From positions 1-64,000 of the forward strand of contig CANQDA010000004.1 in the NCBI GenBank assembly GCA_947591155.1: 64,000 nucleotides of DNA, read 5' to 3'. Of this stretch, positions 16,319 through 24,811 are shown in pieces (the stretch's first letter is position 1; the number at the start of each line of letters is the position of its first letter). The position numbers and the translations under genes are program-made. Source of the stretch: an uncultured Lachnospiraceae bacterium. GTDB lineage: Bacteria > Bacillota > Clostridia > Lachnospirales > Lachnospiraceae. The notes under the pieces are model-generated. The model made no database searches and was not told the DNA's origin. It worked only from the letters and a program-made list of their open reading frames with translations.

Positions 16319-17191
16319 ATGTCAAACGAAGAGATTGTCAGACTGATTCAAAGCGGTGTTTCTGTAACGGATAATATGCAGATTTTGTATGAGACGAACT
16401 TGCCATTGATAAAACAGTTTATAAAGCCATATTTACATCTGGTAGAGGAAGAGGATTTATTGCAAGAGTGCTATTTTGCCCTGCAGGATGCCGTAGAACA
16501 CTATGAAACAGATCAAAATGTGAAATTTATGACTTATGCTGAATTTTGGGTAAAGCATCAGATTCAGAGGTATCTTGAAGATTGTGCTTCGATTATTCGT
16601 CTTCCGTCGCATCTCAGGGAACAAATAGGCCGTTACAAGAAAAACGTGAGTCAGCTTCAGCAGGAACTTGGACGCGATCCGACAGATGAAGAGATTGCGG
16701 AATACATGAGAATTTCGCTAGATCGAGTGCGGAAACTTCAGCTCTGTATGTATGATGTGGCAAGCCTTGACGCGCCGCTTTCCACAGATTCGTCAGACGA
16801 TCTCACGCTTGCGGACGTGATACAAGCCGATTCTAGCCTAGAAGAAAGAATAACGGATAAAATATATGCGGAATATCAAAAAAGTGAATTGTGGGCTATT
16901 CTGGGGCGCTATACGGATGCGGAACAGCAGGACTTATTAAGACGTTATGCAGAAGTGGGGAATATTGCAGAGATCGCGCGGCAGACGGGCGAGAGTTACC
17001 AGTCTGTGCGGAGAAGATTCAATGATATTTTGAGAAGGCTGAAAATAGGCAAACCGGGACGGGAACTTCGGGAACGTCTGGAGACGATAGGTTCAAGGTT
17101 GTACAGCAATTCTTTGAAGCGGTTCAAAGAGCGCGGTTACAGCGCCATTGAAGATATTGCAATAGAACTCATGGAAATGGATAAAAACTAA
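16319..17191 (+). CDS. Sigma-70 family RNA polymerase sigma factor of the element
   Basis: 290 residues. Region 2 is clear (about 43-95: EEDLLQECYFALQDAVEHY then FMTYAEFWVKHQIQRYL), region 3 follows (RLPSHLREQIGRYKK, then DPTDEEIAEYMRISLDRVRKLQ), and a shortened region 4 includes GNIAEIARQTGESYQSVRRRF. Layout resembles primary-like or sporulation-type sigma factors rather than ECF types. It is the last gene before attR. A sigma factor on such a small element suggests it redirects host RNA polymerase to element or helper genes. Confidence 0.88.
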   Translation: MSNEEIVRLIQSGVSVTDNMQILYETNLPLIKQFIKPYLHLVEEEDLLQECYFALQDAVEHYETDQNVKFMTYAEFWVKHQIQRYLEDCASIIRLPSHLREQIGRYKKNVSQLQQELGRDPTDEEIAEYMRISLDRVRKLQLCMYDVASLDAPLSTDSSDDLTLADVIQADSSLEERITDKIYAEYQKSELWAILGRYTDAEQQDLLRRYAEVGNIAEIARQTGESYQSVRRRFNDILRRLKIGKPGRELRERLETIGSRLYSNSLKRFKERGYSAIEDIAIELMEMDKN

Positions 17192-17243
17192 ACACGATTT
17201 AAGGGGCTGAAAATGGTTATTCATAGAGTTTCGTAACACACCG

Positions 17244-17288
17244 ATAGCACACAAATTACATGAAAATTCCTTATTTTACGGGGTTTTA
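17244..17288 (+). other. Right-end arm-type repeat and left-end-like sequence
   Basis: ATAGCACACAAAT at 17244-17256 matches the left-end arm repeats. It is followed by TGAAAATTCC...ACGGGGTTTT, resembling the left-end terminator sequence at 7053-7080. Both lie immediately inside attR. Confidence 0.6.
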
Positions 17289-17294
17289 AGTTCA

Positions 17295-17305
17295 CGAAGA
17301 GATAA
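17295..17305 (+). other. attR: attR core of integrated element
   Basis: CGAAGAGATAA, the second copy of the rpsI 3' end. DNA to the right should be the original rpsI downstream region, and it begins with a strong terminator-like structure. Confidence 0.75.
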
Positions 17306-17454
17306 GGATTACTGCGAATCGAGACACACATACAAAGCCCCGAATGCTTGCATTCATGGGGCTTTTGTTGTGTGGCTCGATTCATTGGAATGCAAGAGAC
17401 GACCGAGAAGGAGCGAAGCGGATTCGAGGTTTGCTCTTGCATTCGCAGTAATCC
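17306..17454. repeat. 149-bp palindromic element with nested hairpins
   Basis: GGATTACTGCGAAT (17306-17319) and its exact complement ATTCGCAGTAATCC (17441-17454) close the element. Inside are two arms: a long hairpin with AAAGCCCC/GGGGCTTT at its tip (about 17320-17382) and a second one pairing GAATGCAAGAG with CTCTTGCATTC. This predicts a three-way cruciform or cloverleaf. The first arm can also serve as the original rpsI terminator. It resembles repeated palindromic elements seen in Lachnospiraceae. Confidence 0.75.
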
Positions 17455-17500
17455 GCAAAAAAAGAGCATCTGCAAGTTTACTTGCAAGATGCTCTTTTTG
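17455..17500. terminator. Strong bidirectional terminator
   Basis: GCAAAAAAAGAGCATCT and its complement, with an additional GCAAGT/ACTTGC extension around a TT loop, form a nearly perfect stem of about 20 bp with A- and T-runs on either side. It can stop transcription from both the rpsI side and the minus-strand GGDEF gene. Confidence 0.85.
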
Positions 17501-17618
17501 CATATCCGTGTCATCATTGGATGACTGAGATGAACGAGGAAATCCGTAGGATTTTCGAGGCTTATCTCAGGTCATCGCAGATATGTATCAGAAATTTGTG
17601 ATTCTAATTGGAATCTCT

Positions 17619-19100
17619 TTAATAGTTCACCTTCGAGTCATAAATATTGAACCCGTCCCTGCCGCCTTTCTTGGTCTTATAAAGGGCAAGGTCGGCCGTG
17701 TGGTACAGCTCGTCGAAGGAATTCCCGTGCATCGGCGCGTAGGAGACGCCGATACTGCAGGTGACGCGGTCGTCATCGCCGATATCCTTGAATTTGTGGG
17801 TGCGGATGCTCTGATGCAGCATCTTCACCTTCGCGGTCGCGTTTGTGTCGGAGACGATGTTCTTCATCAGGATACAGAATTCGTCGCCGCCGAGACGCCC
17901 GATGACGTCGCCCTCGCGGAATTCCTGCCGGATGATGTCGCTGACTTCCTTCAAGATCTCATCGCCGACCGCATGTCCGTAGGTATCGTTGACCTCCTTG
18001 AAATGGTCGATGTCAATCATCACGAAGGCCTGGAGGCCGATCCGCTGTTCGCTGTCAAGCCATTGCTGGATCATCTCCTCCGTACTCTTCTTGTTGAGCA
18101 TACCGGTCAGCAGGTCGCTCTGGCCCATTTCCAAAAGCTCTGTCTGCGTGCGGTTCGTCGAGAGCAGGACCGTCAGCAACAGAGCGGACATGCCCAGAAT
18201 CAGAGCCGCACACAGTACGAAGCCATATCGGAGAATAAACTGATAAGAGCTGCGGGCGACGGATCTCGGCACCATATAACAGAGCATCCAGTCTTCGAGC
18301 TCAAGCGGCTGATATGCCATGTAGTATTGATTCTTCCGATAGGTAAACTGAAACAGGTCGTTGTCCTGCTCCGTGAAATCCTTCATCACCTGATTGCGCG
18401 ATTTTTCCTTCGGAAGCTTGACGTTGTACAGCTGATTGAAGAAATTCGTGTCGTAGGTGATGAGCTCGGACATCTTCTCGTCGACGTTGTACGTGATCAC
18501 TTCTCCGGCGGAGTTGGCGATCAGGACGCAGCCGGAACCGGAATAGTTGTCCTCCAGAAGCATGTCCCCGAGCGTGGAGAGATTGCAGGACGCGCCGAGC
18601 ACGCCGACGATCTCGCCATTGTGGTAGATCGGCGCGGCGAGCACCATACACTGTTTGCCGTCTATATTGCTCTCGAACGGCCCGCCGAGCGACAGCTCAC
18701 CCGTCAGCGCCTTGTGGAAAAATTCGTAATCACCGACATACTGCTGGTCGCCGGACGGATAATAGCCGGTCCCGTCCGGGTCTATGATGAGCATACGGCT
18801 CATACTGCTGTTTTCCGCCATGGCAGTCAGAAGACTGAGGTTGCGCTCGTCGGTCAGGTCGTCCTGTACCCCCATGTACTGGGCGATCGCCTCCACATAC
18901 TGAAAGTGCTGGTCGAAGATGTTCTGGAAATTCTGCGCCTGGTGTCCAATATTGCTGACGACAGTCTTCTGCGCGTTCTTCTCTATGTCCCGAAACACGC
19001 AGATAAAGAAAACCAACGTGATACTGAGGACGAAAACCAGAAAAATTCCCATCGGCAAAAAATAAGATTTGGAATTGGAATTTTTGTTTGAATTTTGCAT
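17619..19100 (-). CDS. Membrane diguanylate cyclase with extracellular Cache sensor
   Basis: 493 residues. Transmembrane segment about 15-37, then a large extracytoplasmic double-Cache-type sensor region (about 40-280) that includes a VLGASCNLSTL-type PAS/Cache strand, a second membrane segment near 290-312, then a GGDEF domain. The active-site motif is intact (RLGGDEF near 402-407), with the substrate-binding DIDHFKEVND segment upstream. It makes cyclic di-GMP in response to a small extracellular ligand; the ligand is unknown. No RxxD inhibitory site is obvious. It has its own promoter and is transcribed toward the strong terminator at 17455-17500. Confidence 0.92.
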   Translation of the reverse strand: MQNSNKNSNSKSYFLPMGIFLVFVLSITLVFFICVFRDIEKNAQKTVVSNIGHQAQNFQNIFDQHFQYVEAIAQYMGVQDDLTDERNLSLLTAMAENSSMSRMLIIDPDGTGYYPSGDQQYVGDYEFFHKALTGELSLGGPFESNIDGKQCMVLAAPIYHNGEIVGVLGASCNLSTLGDMLLEDNYSGSGCVLIANSAGEVITYNVDEKMSELITYDTNFFNQLYNVKLPKEKSRNQVMKDFTEQDNDLFQFTYRKNQYYMAYQPLELEDWMLCYMVPRSVARSSYQFILRYGFVLCAALILGMSALLLTVLLSTNRTQTELLEMGQSDLLTGMLNKKSTEEMIQQWLDSEQRIGLQAFVMIDIDHFKEVNDTYGHAVGDEILKEVSDIIRQEFREGDVIGRLGGDEFCILMKNIVSDTNATAKVKMLHQSIRTHKFKDIGDDDRVTCSIGVSYAPMHGNSFDELYHTADLALYKTKKGGRDGFNIYDSKVNY

Positions 19101-19189
19101 TTGTAACTCCTGTGTTTGTGAAGCAGTGAAACAAACCGGGTTCGACAGTAAAAACAGGCATGTTTGTCTATTTATTCATATGTAAATTT

Positions 19190-19218
19190 ATTGTACCACA
19201 ACTATCCAAAATATTCAA
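19190..19218 (-). promoter_or_regulatory. Promoter of the Cache-GGDEF gene
   Basis: On the minus strand, TTGAAT (19218-19213) and TACAAT (19195-19190) with a 17-bp spacer, 90 bp before the start codon. Confidence 0.55.
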
Positions 19219-19322
19219 AAGAATTATTTAATATTTGTAAAAAATATTGACGAAGTCCGTTGAGACAGCGTCAAATGCCCATATAAAGGCGGTTTTGTGA
19301 TTCACCAGCGCGCGATGAGACA

Positions 19323-19351
19323 TAGACAAACAGGCGGAAATTATGTAAAAT
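19323..19351 (+). promoter_or_regulatory. Promoter of the GTPase-NYN gene
   Basis: TAGACA (19323-19328) and TAAAAT (19346-19351) with a 17-bp spacer, 43 bp before the start. These are the same -35 and -10 words as the aspS promoter. Confidence 0.5.
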
Positions 19352-19394
19352 ATAAATCCAAAGAAGACAATTTTTTGAAAAGGTGCAAGACGAT

Positions 19395-22181
19395 ATGGAT
19401 GCTCGATCGGGATATACGGCAGGGAAACCTGCGACAGGAAAACGGATCTGCCTCGGCATTCTCGCCCATGTGGACGCGGGAAAGACGACGCTTTCGGAAG
19501 GGATTTTGTATCTGGCCGGGAGTATTCGGACGCTTGGCAGAGTAGACCATCAGGACGCGTTTCTGGACAATTTTGAGCTGGAGCGCGCGCGGGGAATCAC
19601 GATCTTCTCGAAACAGGCGGAGCTGACGCTGGGAGACACAGCGATTACGCTGCTGGATACGCCGGGACACGTGGATTTTTCCGCGGAGATGGAGCGCACG
19701 CTGCAGGTTCTGGACTACGCGGTGCTCGTGATCAGCGGGTCCGACGGGGTGCAGGGACATACGGAGACGCTCTGGAGACTGTTGGAGCGATACGGGATAC
19801 CGACGTTTCTGTTTGTCAACAAGATGGACCAGAAGGGGACGGAACGCGCGGCGCTGATGGAGGAGCTTACGAAACGTCTGGACGGACGCTGCGTCGATTT
19901 CGGTCCGCTGGACACGGAGACGCTCTCTGAGGAATCCTGGGAGACGCTCGCGATGTGCGACGAGACCCTGCTGGACTCTTATATGGAAAACGGGACGCTG
20001 AGCGTGCGTGAGATCGCGGATGCGGTCGCCATGCGCAAAGTGTTTCCCTGTTATTTTGGCTCGGCGCTGAAGCTGCAAGGCGTACAGGAGCTGCTGGAGG
20101 GGATACGGACATTCAGCGAGCAGCCTGAGTACTCGGCGGATTTTGGCGCGCGCGTGTTCAAGATCACGCGGGACGCGCAGGGGAACCGTCTCACGCATAT
20201 GAAGATTACAGGCGGGACTCTGCGCGTCAAGGCGCCGCTTGCCGGACGGCTCAGGGATTCCGGGGAGAGCTGGGAACAGAAGGTTGATCAAATCCGCGTT
20301 TATTCCGGCAGCAGCTATCAGGCGGTGCCGGAGGTCGAAGCGGGAATGGTCTGCGCGGTCACGGGACTGGAACACAGTTACGCGGGGGAAGGTCTCGGCA
20401 TCGAAAAGGAGGCGGAGCTTCCATTGTTGGAGCCGGTGCTGTCCTACCGGATCAAGCTGCCGCCGGAGAGCGACGTCCACCATACATTTCTGAAGCTGCG
20501 CGAACTCGAGGAGGAAGAGCCGCAGCTCCATCTGGTGTGGAACGAACAGCTGGGCGAGATCCACGCGCATCTGATGGGCGAGGTGCAGACGGAGGTGCTG
20601 AAAAGCCTGATCCTCGAGCGTTTCGGGATCCGGGTGGAGTTAGGACAGGGCAACATCGTATACAAAGAGACGATCCGCCACGCGGTGGAGGGCATGGGGC
20701 ATTACGAACCCCTGCGCCATTACGCGGAAGTGCATCTTCTGCTCGAGCCGGGTGAGCGCGGGAGCGGACTGCAGTTCGAGAGCCGCTGCAGTGAGGACGT
20801 GCTCGACCGCAACTGGCAACGCCTGATCCTGACGCATCTGGAGGAGAAACAGCACCGCGGGGTGCTCACGGGCTCTGAGATCACGGATATGCGGATCACA
20901 CTGCTCACTGGCAGGGCGCATCTGAAACACACCGAGGGCGGGGATTTTCGCCAGGCGACCTACCGTGCGGTGCGTCACGGGCTGAAATGCGCCGAGAGCG
21001 TTCTGCTCGAGCCGATCTATGCGTTTCGGCTCGAAGTGCCTTCTGAGTCGGTCGGCCGCGCGATGGCTGATGTCCAGAGGATGAACGGAAGCTTTGCCCC
21101 GCCGGAGACGGACGGGGAGACGGCAGTGCTTGTCGGACAGGCTCCGGTGTCCGCGATGTGGGGCTATCAGACCGAGGTCCTGACCTACACGAAAGGGCGC
21201 GGGCGATTGTCCTGCTCGCTGAAGGGATACGAAGAATGTCACAACGCGCAGGAGGTCATCGACGCGATCGCATACGATTCTGAAGCGGATCTGGACAATC
21301 CGACCGGCTCGGTCTTCTGCGCGCACGGGGCGGGCTTTGTCGTGAGCTGGGAGCAGGTGCAGGATTATATGCATGTGGACAGCGGATGGAGGGACAGCTC
21401 CCGCGGGACGGATTTGGCGCAGACAGGATCGGCTTCGCGTTCCGGCGGCGCAAGCCGCGCTGACGGCACCGGAGAAACGACCCGTTCTGGGAACACAGCC
21501 GGAAGCCTCGCGGACGACAAGGAGCTGGAGGCGATCTTCGCGCGCACTTACGGGGCGGCGTCACAGGAGCGCAGGCATTACGCGAAGAGCCGGAGGATAG
21601 AGGCGCCGGGGAGCGCAAAGTCTTCGAAGCAGGAAACACAGGAGGAATATCTGCTTGTGGACGGTTACAACATCATCTTCGCCTGGGACGAGTTGAAGGA
21701 GCTCGCGCGGGAGACGATCGAGGGCGCGAGAGGCAGACTGGCGGATATCCTGAGCAACTATCAGGGCTGCCGTGGCATGCACATCATCCTCGTCTTCGAC
21801 GCGTACAAGGTCGAGGGCGGACGCGGTGAGGTGCAGAAGTACCATAACATCCACATCGTCTACACGAAGGAGGCCGAGACGGCCGATCAGTATATTGAGA
21901 AGACGACCCGCGTAATCGGAAAGAAGTACCACGTGACGGTGGCGACCTCCGACGCGTTGGAGCAGATCATCATTCTCGGCGCGGGCGCGTCGCGGATGTC
22001 CGCGAACGGCCTACACGAGGAGGTGGAGCACGCGGAACGGGAGATCCGAAAGGATTACCTGCAAAAGCCTTCCGGTACGAAGCACCTTCTGTTCGACGAA
22101 CTGGACGGGACGCTACGGGATTTTCTCGAGGAGTTGCGCCTGGGGCGGAGAACGCTGGGGCGTCCCGACAGAACAGAGTGA
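19395..22181 (+). CDS. EF-G/Tet(M)-like translational GTPase fused to C-terminal NYN (Rae1/YacP-like) nuclease
   Basis: 928 residues. The N-terminal ~650 form an EF-G-like ribosomal GTPase of the Tet(M)/ribosome-protection type: G1 AHVDAGKTT near 24-32, RGITI switch I, DTPGH, NKMD near 143, then domains II-V. After a low-complexity Ser/Gly/Thr linker (about 665-735) comes an NYN/PIN-type nuclease domain (about 752-920), with DGYN, VFDAYK near 800, EAETADQYIE and TSD near 850 supplying the acidic active site. Free-standing YacP (Rae1) cleaves mRNA in the ribosomal A site. Fusion suggests a factor that enters the A site and cuts mRNA. Start ATG 19395. Simple tetracycline resistance is possible but would not explain the nuclease. 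Confidence 0.88.
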   Translation: MDARSGYTAGKPATGKRICLGILAHVDAGKTTLSEGILYLAGSIRTLGRVDHQDAFLDNFELERARGITIFSKQAELTLGDTAITLLDTPGHVDFSAEMERTLQVLDYAVLVISGSDGVQGHTETLWRLLERYGIPTFLFVNKMDQKGTERAALMEELTKRLDGRCVDFGPLDTETLSEESWETLAMCDETLLDSYMENGTLSVREIADAVAMRKVFPCYFGSALKLQGVQELLEGIRTFSEQPEYSADFGARVFKITRDAQGNRLTHMKITGGTLRVKAPLAGRLRDSGESWEQKVDQIRVYSGSSYQAVPEVEAGMVCAVTGLEHSYAGEGLGIEKEAELPLLEPVLSYRIKLPPESDVHHTFLKLRELEEEEPQLHLVWNEQLGEIHAHLMGEVQTEVLKSLILERFGIRVELGQGNIVYKETIRHAVEGMGHYEPLRHYAEVHLLLEPGERGSGLQFESRCSEDVLDRNWQRLILTHLEEKQHRGVLTGSEITDMRITLLTGRAHLKHTEGGDFRQATYRAVRHGLKCAESVLLEPIYAFRLEVPSESVGRAMADVQRMNGSFAPPETDGETAVLVGQAPVSAMWGYQTEVLTYTKGRGRLSCSLKGYEECHNAQEVIDAIAYDSEADLDNPTGSVFCAHGAGFVVSWEQVQDYMHVDSGWRDSSRGTDLAQTGSASRSGGASRADGTGETTRSGNTAGSLADDKELEAIFARTYGAASQERRHYAKSRRIEAPGSAKSSKQETQEEYLLVDGYNIIFAWDELKELARETIEGARGRLADILSNYQGCRGMHIILVFDAYKVEGGRGEVQKYHNIHIVYTKEAETADQYIEKTTRVIGKKYHVTVATSDALEQIIILGAGASRMSANGLHEEVEHAEREIRKDYLQKPSGTKHLLFDELDGTLRDFLEELRLGRRTLGRPDRTE

Positions 22182-22412
22182 ATGAATGCCCGACCGAAAT
22201 GAATCCGTATCGGCAGGCGTTTTGATGTGATACGACCAACGAAATAAATCGTAACTTTTCAGTAAAGAAACAGTAGCGCGGAAGTTCCGATAATGATATA
22301 ATTATATCCAAATCAAGGCCGCAGACGGACGGTGAACCTGTGAGCTTTTTTGCGTGCGGAAGGTCTGCGACTTGAAAGAATGAACATATTAAGAAACGGG
22401 AGGGTTAAAACG
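22182..22412 (+). other. Upstream region of the FGGY kinase
   Basis: 230 bp without a gene. TATAAT at 22297-22302 is a good -10, but no -35 is clear. GCAGAC/GTCTGC words around 22321 and 22366 could form a leader hairpin or an operator. No riboswitch was recognised. Confidence 0.4.
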
Positions 22413-24020
22413 ATGGGCGTAAATGTGAACAAGGCAAAAAGCGTGATCGCAGGCGGCAAGGCAGTGCTCGGCATTGAGTTCGGTTCGACGAGGATTAAAG
22501 CGGTGCTGATCGACGAGAGCAATGCCCCGATTGCTTCGGGCAGCCATGAGTGGGAGAATCAGCTGGTGAACGGGATCTGGACCTACAGCCTCGATGCGAT
22601 ATGGAAAGGATTGCAGGACTGCTATGCGGACATGCTCGCGGACGTGAAGAAGCAGTACGGCGTCGATGTGGAGAGTCTGGCAGGGATCGGCTTCAGCGCG
22701 ATGATGCATGGCTACATGGCGTTTGACAAAAACGATCAGCTTTTGGTGCCGTTCCGCACCTGGAGAAACACGATCACAGGACAGGCTTCCGCAGAGCTGT
22801 TCGATCTGTTCAACTACAACATTCCGCAGAGGTGGAGTATCGCGCATCTGTATCAGGCGATCTTAAACGGCGAGGAGCATGTGAAGGACGTCACATTCTT
22901 CACGACGCTTGCCGGCTACATCCACTGGCAGATGACGGGACAGAAGGTGATCGGCGTGGGCGACGCGGCCGGCATGTTCCCGATTGACATCGAGACGAGG
23001 GATTTCAACAAAGACATGATCGCGAAGTTTGACAAGCTTGTGGCTCCGAAGGGCTATCCGTGGAAGCTTGAGGAGATCCTGCCGAAGGTGCTGCTGGCGG
23101 GACAGGACGCAGGCACGTTGACGGAAGAGGGCGCGAAGAAGCTCGATGTGTCCGGCAAGCTGAAGGCCGGCATCCCGATCTGTCCGCCGGAGGGCGATGC
23201 AGGCACCGGCATGGCGGCGACGAACAGCGTGGCGGTGCGCACGGGCAACGTCTCCGCGGGCACCTCCGTGTTCGCGATGATCGTGCTGGAGAAGGATCTG
23301 TCCAAGGCTTATCCGGAGATCGACATGGTGACGACACCGAGCGGCGATCTTGTGGCGATGGTACACTGCAACAACTGTACCTCCGACCTGAACGCGTGGG
23401 TCGGCCTGTTCAAAGAGTTCTCCGAGGAGTTCGGCATCGAGGTTGACATGAACAAGCTCTTCGGCACGCTTTACAACAAAGCTCTTGAGGGCGACAAGGA
23501 CTGCGGCGGCCTGCTTGCGTACAATTATTTCTCGGGCGAGCCGATCACGGATCTCGAGGAGGGACGTCCCCTGTTCGTGCGCAAGCCGGACAGCAAATTC
23601 AACCTCGCGAACTTTATGCGCACGAATCTGTACGCGTCGCTGGCTACGCTGAAGATCGGCCTCGACATCCTGCTCAAGGCCGAGGATATGAAGATCGACA
23701 AGATCATGGGCCACGGCGGTCTGTTCAAGACAAAGGGCGTTGGTCAGAGCATACTCGCGGCGGCGATGAACTCTCCGGTTTCCGTGATGGAGACCGCGGG
23801 CGAAGGCGGAGCGTGGGGCATCGCGCTGCTCGCCTCCTACCTCGTGAACAAGGGTGCGGATGAGACGCTCGAGAATTTCCTGAATGAGAAGGTCTTCGCG
23901 GGCGATACAGGCGTGGAGATGAAGCCGGATCCGGCGGACGTGGCGGGCTTCGACGCTTACATCGAGGCGTACAAAGCGGTGCTTCCGGCGGAGCGCGCGG
24001 CGGTGGAGACGATGAAATGA
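22413..24020 (+). CDS. FGGY-family carbohydrate kinase
   Basis: 535 residues from ATG 22413 (GGGAGGG upstream). Actin-like ATPase fold: phosphate 1 motif [15 protein letters not shown] near residue 20, central GDAGTGM and GTSVF segments, and the FGGY C-terminal region with GHGGLFKT. The family phosphorylates pentoses, pentuloses or related sugars. Length and motifs resemble ribulokinase/xylulokinase-type members, but the substrate cannot be assigned because no isomerase, epimerase or transporter gene is adjacent. It is apparently monocistronic with its own -10 and terminator. Confidence 0.88.
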   Translation: MGVNVNKAKSVIAGGKAVLGIEFGSTRIKAVLIDESNAPIASGSHEWENQLVNGIWTYSLDAIWKGLQDCYADMLADVKKQYGVDVESLAGIGFSAMMHGYMAFDKNDQLLVPFRTWRNTITGQASAELFDLFNYNIPQRWSIAHLYQAILNGEEHVKDVTFFTTLAGYIHWQMTGQKVIGVGDAAGMFPIDIETRDFNKDMIAKFDKLVAPKGYPWKLEEILPKVLLAGQDAGTLTEEGAKKLDVSGKLKAGIPICPPEGDAGTGMAATNSVAVRTGNVSAGTSVFAMIVLEKDLSKAYPEIDMVTTPSGDLVAMVHCNNCTSDLNAWVGLFKEFSEEFGIEVDMNKLFGTLYNKALEGDKDCGGLLAYNYFSGEPITDLEEGRPLFVRKPDSKFNLANFMRTNLYASLATLKIGLDILLKAEDMKIDKIMGHGGLFKTKGVGQSILAAAMNSPVSVMETAGEGGAWGIALLASYLVNKGADETLENFLNEKVFAGDTGVEMKPDPADVAGFDAYIEAYKAVLPAERAAVETMK

Positions 24021-24057
24021 TCGAATAGAGCATTGAAACAGCGAGAATAAGACAAAT

Positions 24058-24102
24058 CAGGGGACTCCTCTCAGCCGACATGGCAGTGGGGAGTTTTCCT
24101 TT
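24058..24102 (+). terminator. Terminator after the FGGY kinase
   Basis: GGGGACTCCTC and GTGGGGAGTTTTCC can pair around a loop with a U-rich tail (GTTTTCCTTTG). Confidence 0.6.
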
Positions 24103-24218
24103 GTCTTCAGGAGCTTTTGCGGCATCTTTTTTCTTGCAGATTCCAGTGATTTATACTATAGTATAAGGAAATTGCGCAAATTGATCTTGTCAAATAAATG
24201 GAATGGAGATATCACAAT

Positions 24219-24710
24219 ATGGAATTCAGAAAAGCGACGTTGAACGATCTTGAGGAGATTATGAAGATATACGCTCACGCCCGCGCGTTCATGGCGCAGA
24301 CCGGCAACCCGCACCAGTGGGGCGACGACGGTTATCCCTCAGAGGAACTGATCCGGGAGGACATCCGGCAGGGCGTCAGCTACGTCGCGGAGGAGAATGG
24401 ACAGATCGAGTCGGTCTTCATGTTCCGTGTCGGAGACGATCCGACTTACCATGTGATCGAGGGCGGAGATTGGCCGAACAATGCGCCCTACGGCGTCGTG
24501 CACCGGATCGCCTCGGCGGGCCGCGTGAAGGGTTCGGGCGCACAGTGCCTGCAGTGGGCGTTCGCGCAGTGCGGCAACCTGCGCATCGACACGCATGACG
24601 ACAACCTTGTCATGCAGCATGTGCTTGAGAAGAACGGATTTGTGAGGTGCGGGCGCATCTATCTGGAGAACGGGGACCCGCGCGTCGCGTTCCAGAAGGT
24701 CCGCGCTTAG
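24219..24710 (+). CDS. GNAT-family N-acetyltransferase
   Basis: 163 residues from ATG 24219. GNAT layout: N-terminal FRKATLNDLEEIMKIY, central beta strands with VHRIASAGRVKGSGAQCLQWA around the acetyl-CoA pyrophosphate loop (R-V-K-G-S-G), then LRIDTHDDNLVMQHVLEKNGF, a typical motif B with DN-x-x-M. Substrate unknown. The short gap to the preceding terminator and the weak TATACT/TATAAG-like word near 24153 suggest independent transcription. Confidence 0.88.
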   Translation: MEFRKATLNDLEEIMKIYAHARAFMAQTGNPHQWGDDGYPSEELIREDIRQGVSYVAEENGQIESVFMFRVGDDPTYHVIEGGDWPNNAPYGVVHRIASAGRVKGSGAQCLQWAFAQCGNLRIDTHDDNLVMQHVLEKNGFVRCGRIYLENGDPRVAFQKVRA

Positions 24711-24811
24711 CAACGAGCCAGGACGAAGGCTTTTCGAGTGTGCAGGGTTCGCTGAAATGATAGTTCACGAAACACGGAAATGAATGAAAATTGAAATGGG
24801 GTGACTCATAG

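Larger units (their letters stand above)
7011..17305. mobile_element. Integrated element of about 10.3 kb at rpsI (satellite or plasmid-like)
   Basis: Bounded by an 11-bp direct repeat of the rpsI 3' end. Just inside both ends lie ATAGCACACA arm-type repeats. Content: a rightward set of small genes, integrase and XRE repressor on the minus strand, then a rightward module with HTH proteins, a primase-helicase, iteron-like repeats, an HNH nuclease, a TerS-like protein and a sigma-70 factor. There is no portal, capsid, large terminase, relaxase or conjugation gene. Base composition is lower in GC than the chromosome. Best fit: a phage satellite (PICI-like) or integrative plasmid. The 3' end of rpsI is a known target for tyrosine-integrase elements in Firmicutes. 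Confidence 0.85.

Noticed and set aside
17583..19091. Long open frame of about 500 codons on the plus strand opposite the GGDEF gene
   Set aside because: It has no ribosome-binding site or recognisable domain, and the minus-strand frame has clear membrane, Cache and GGDEF signatures. High GC in third positions creates such mirror frames throughout the window.
19395..22181. Plain tetracycline-resistance gene tet(M)
   Set aside because: The N-terminal GTPase is related, but the C-terminal NYN nuclease and the housekeeping base composition argue against a recently acquired resistance gene.
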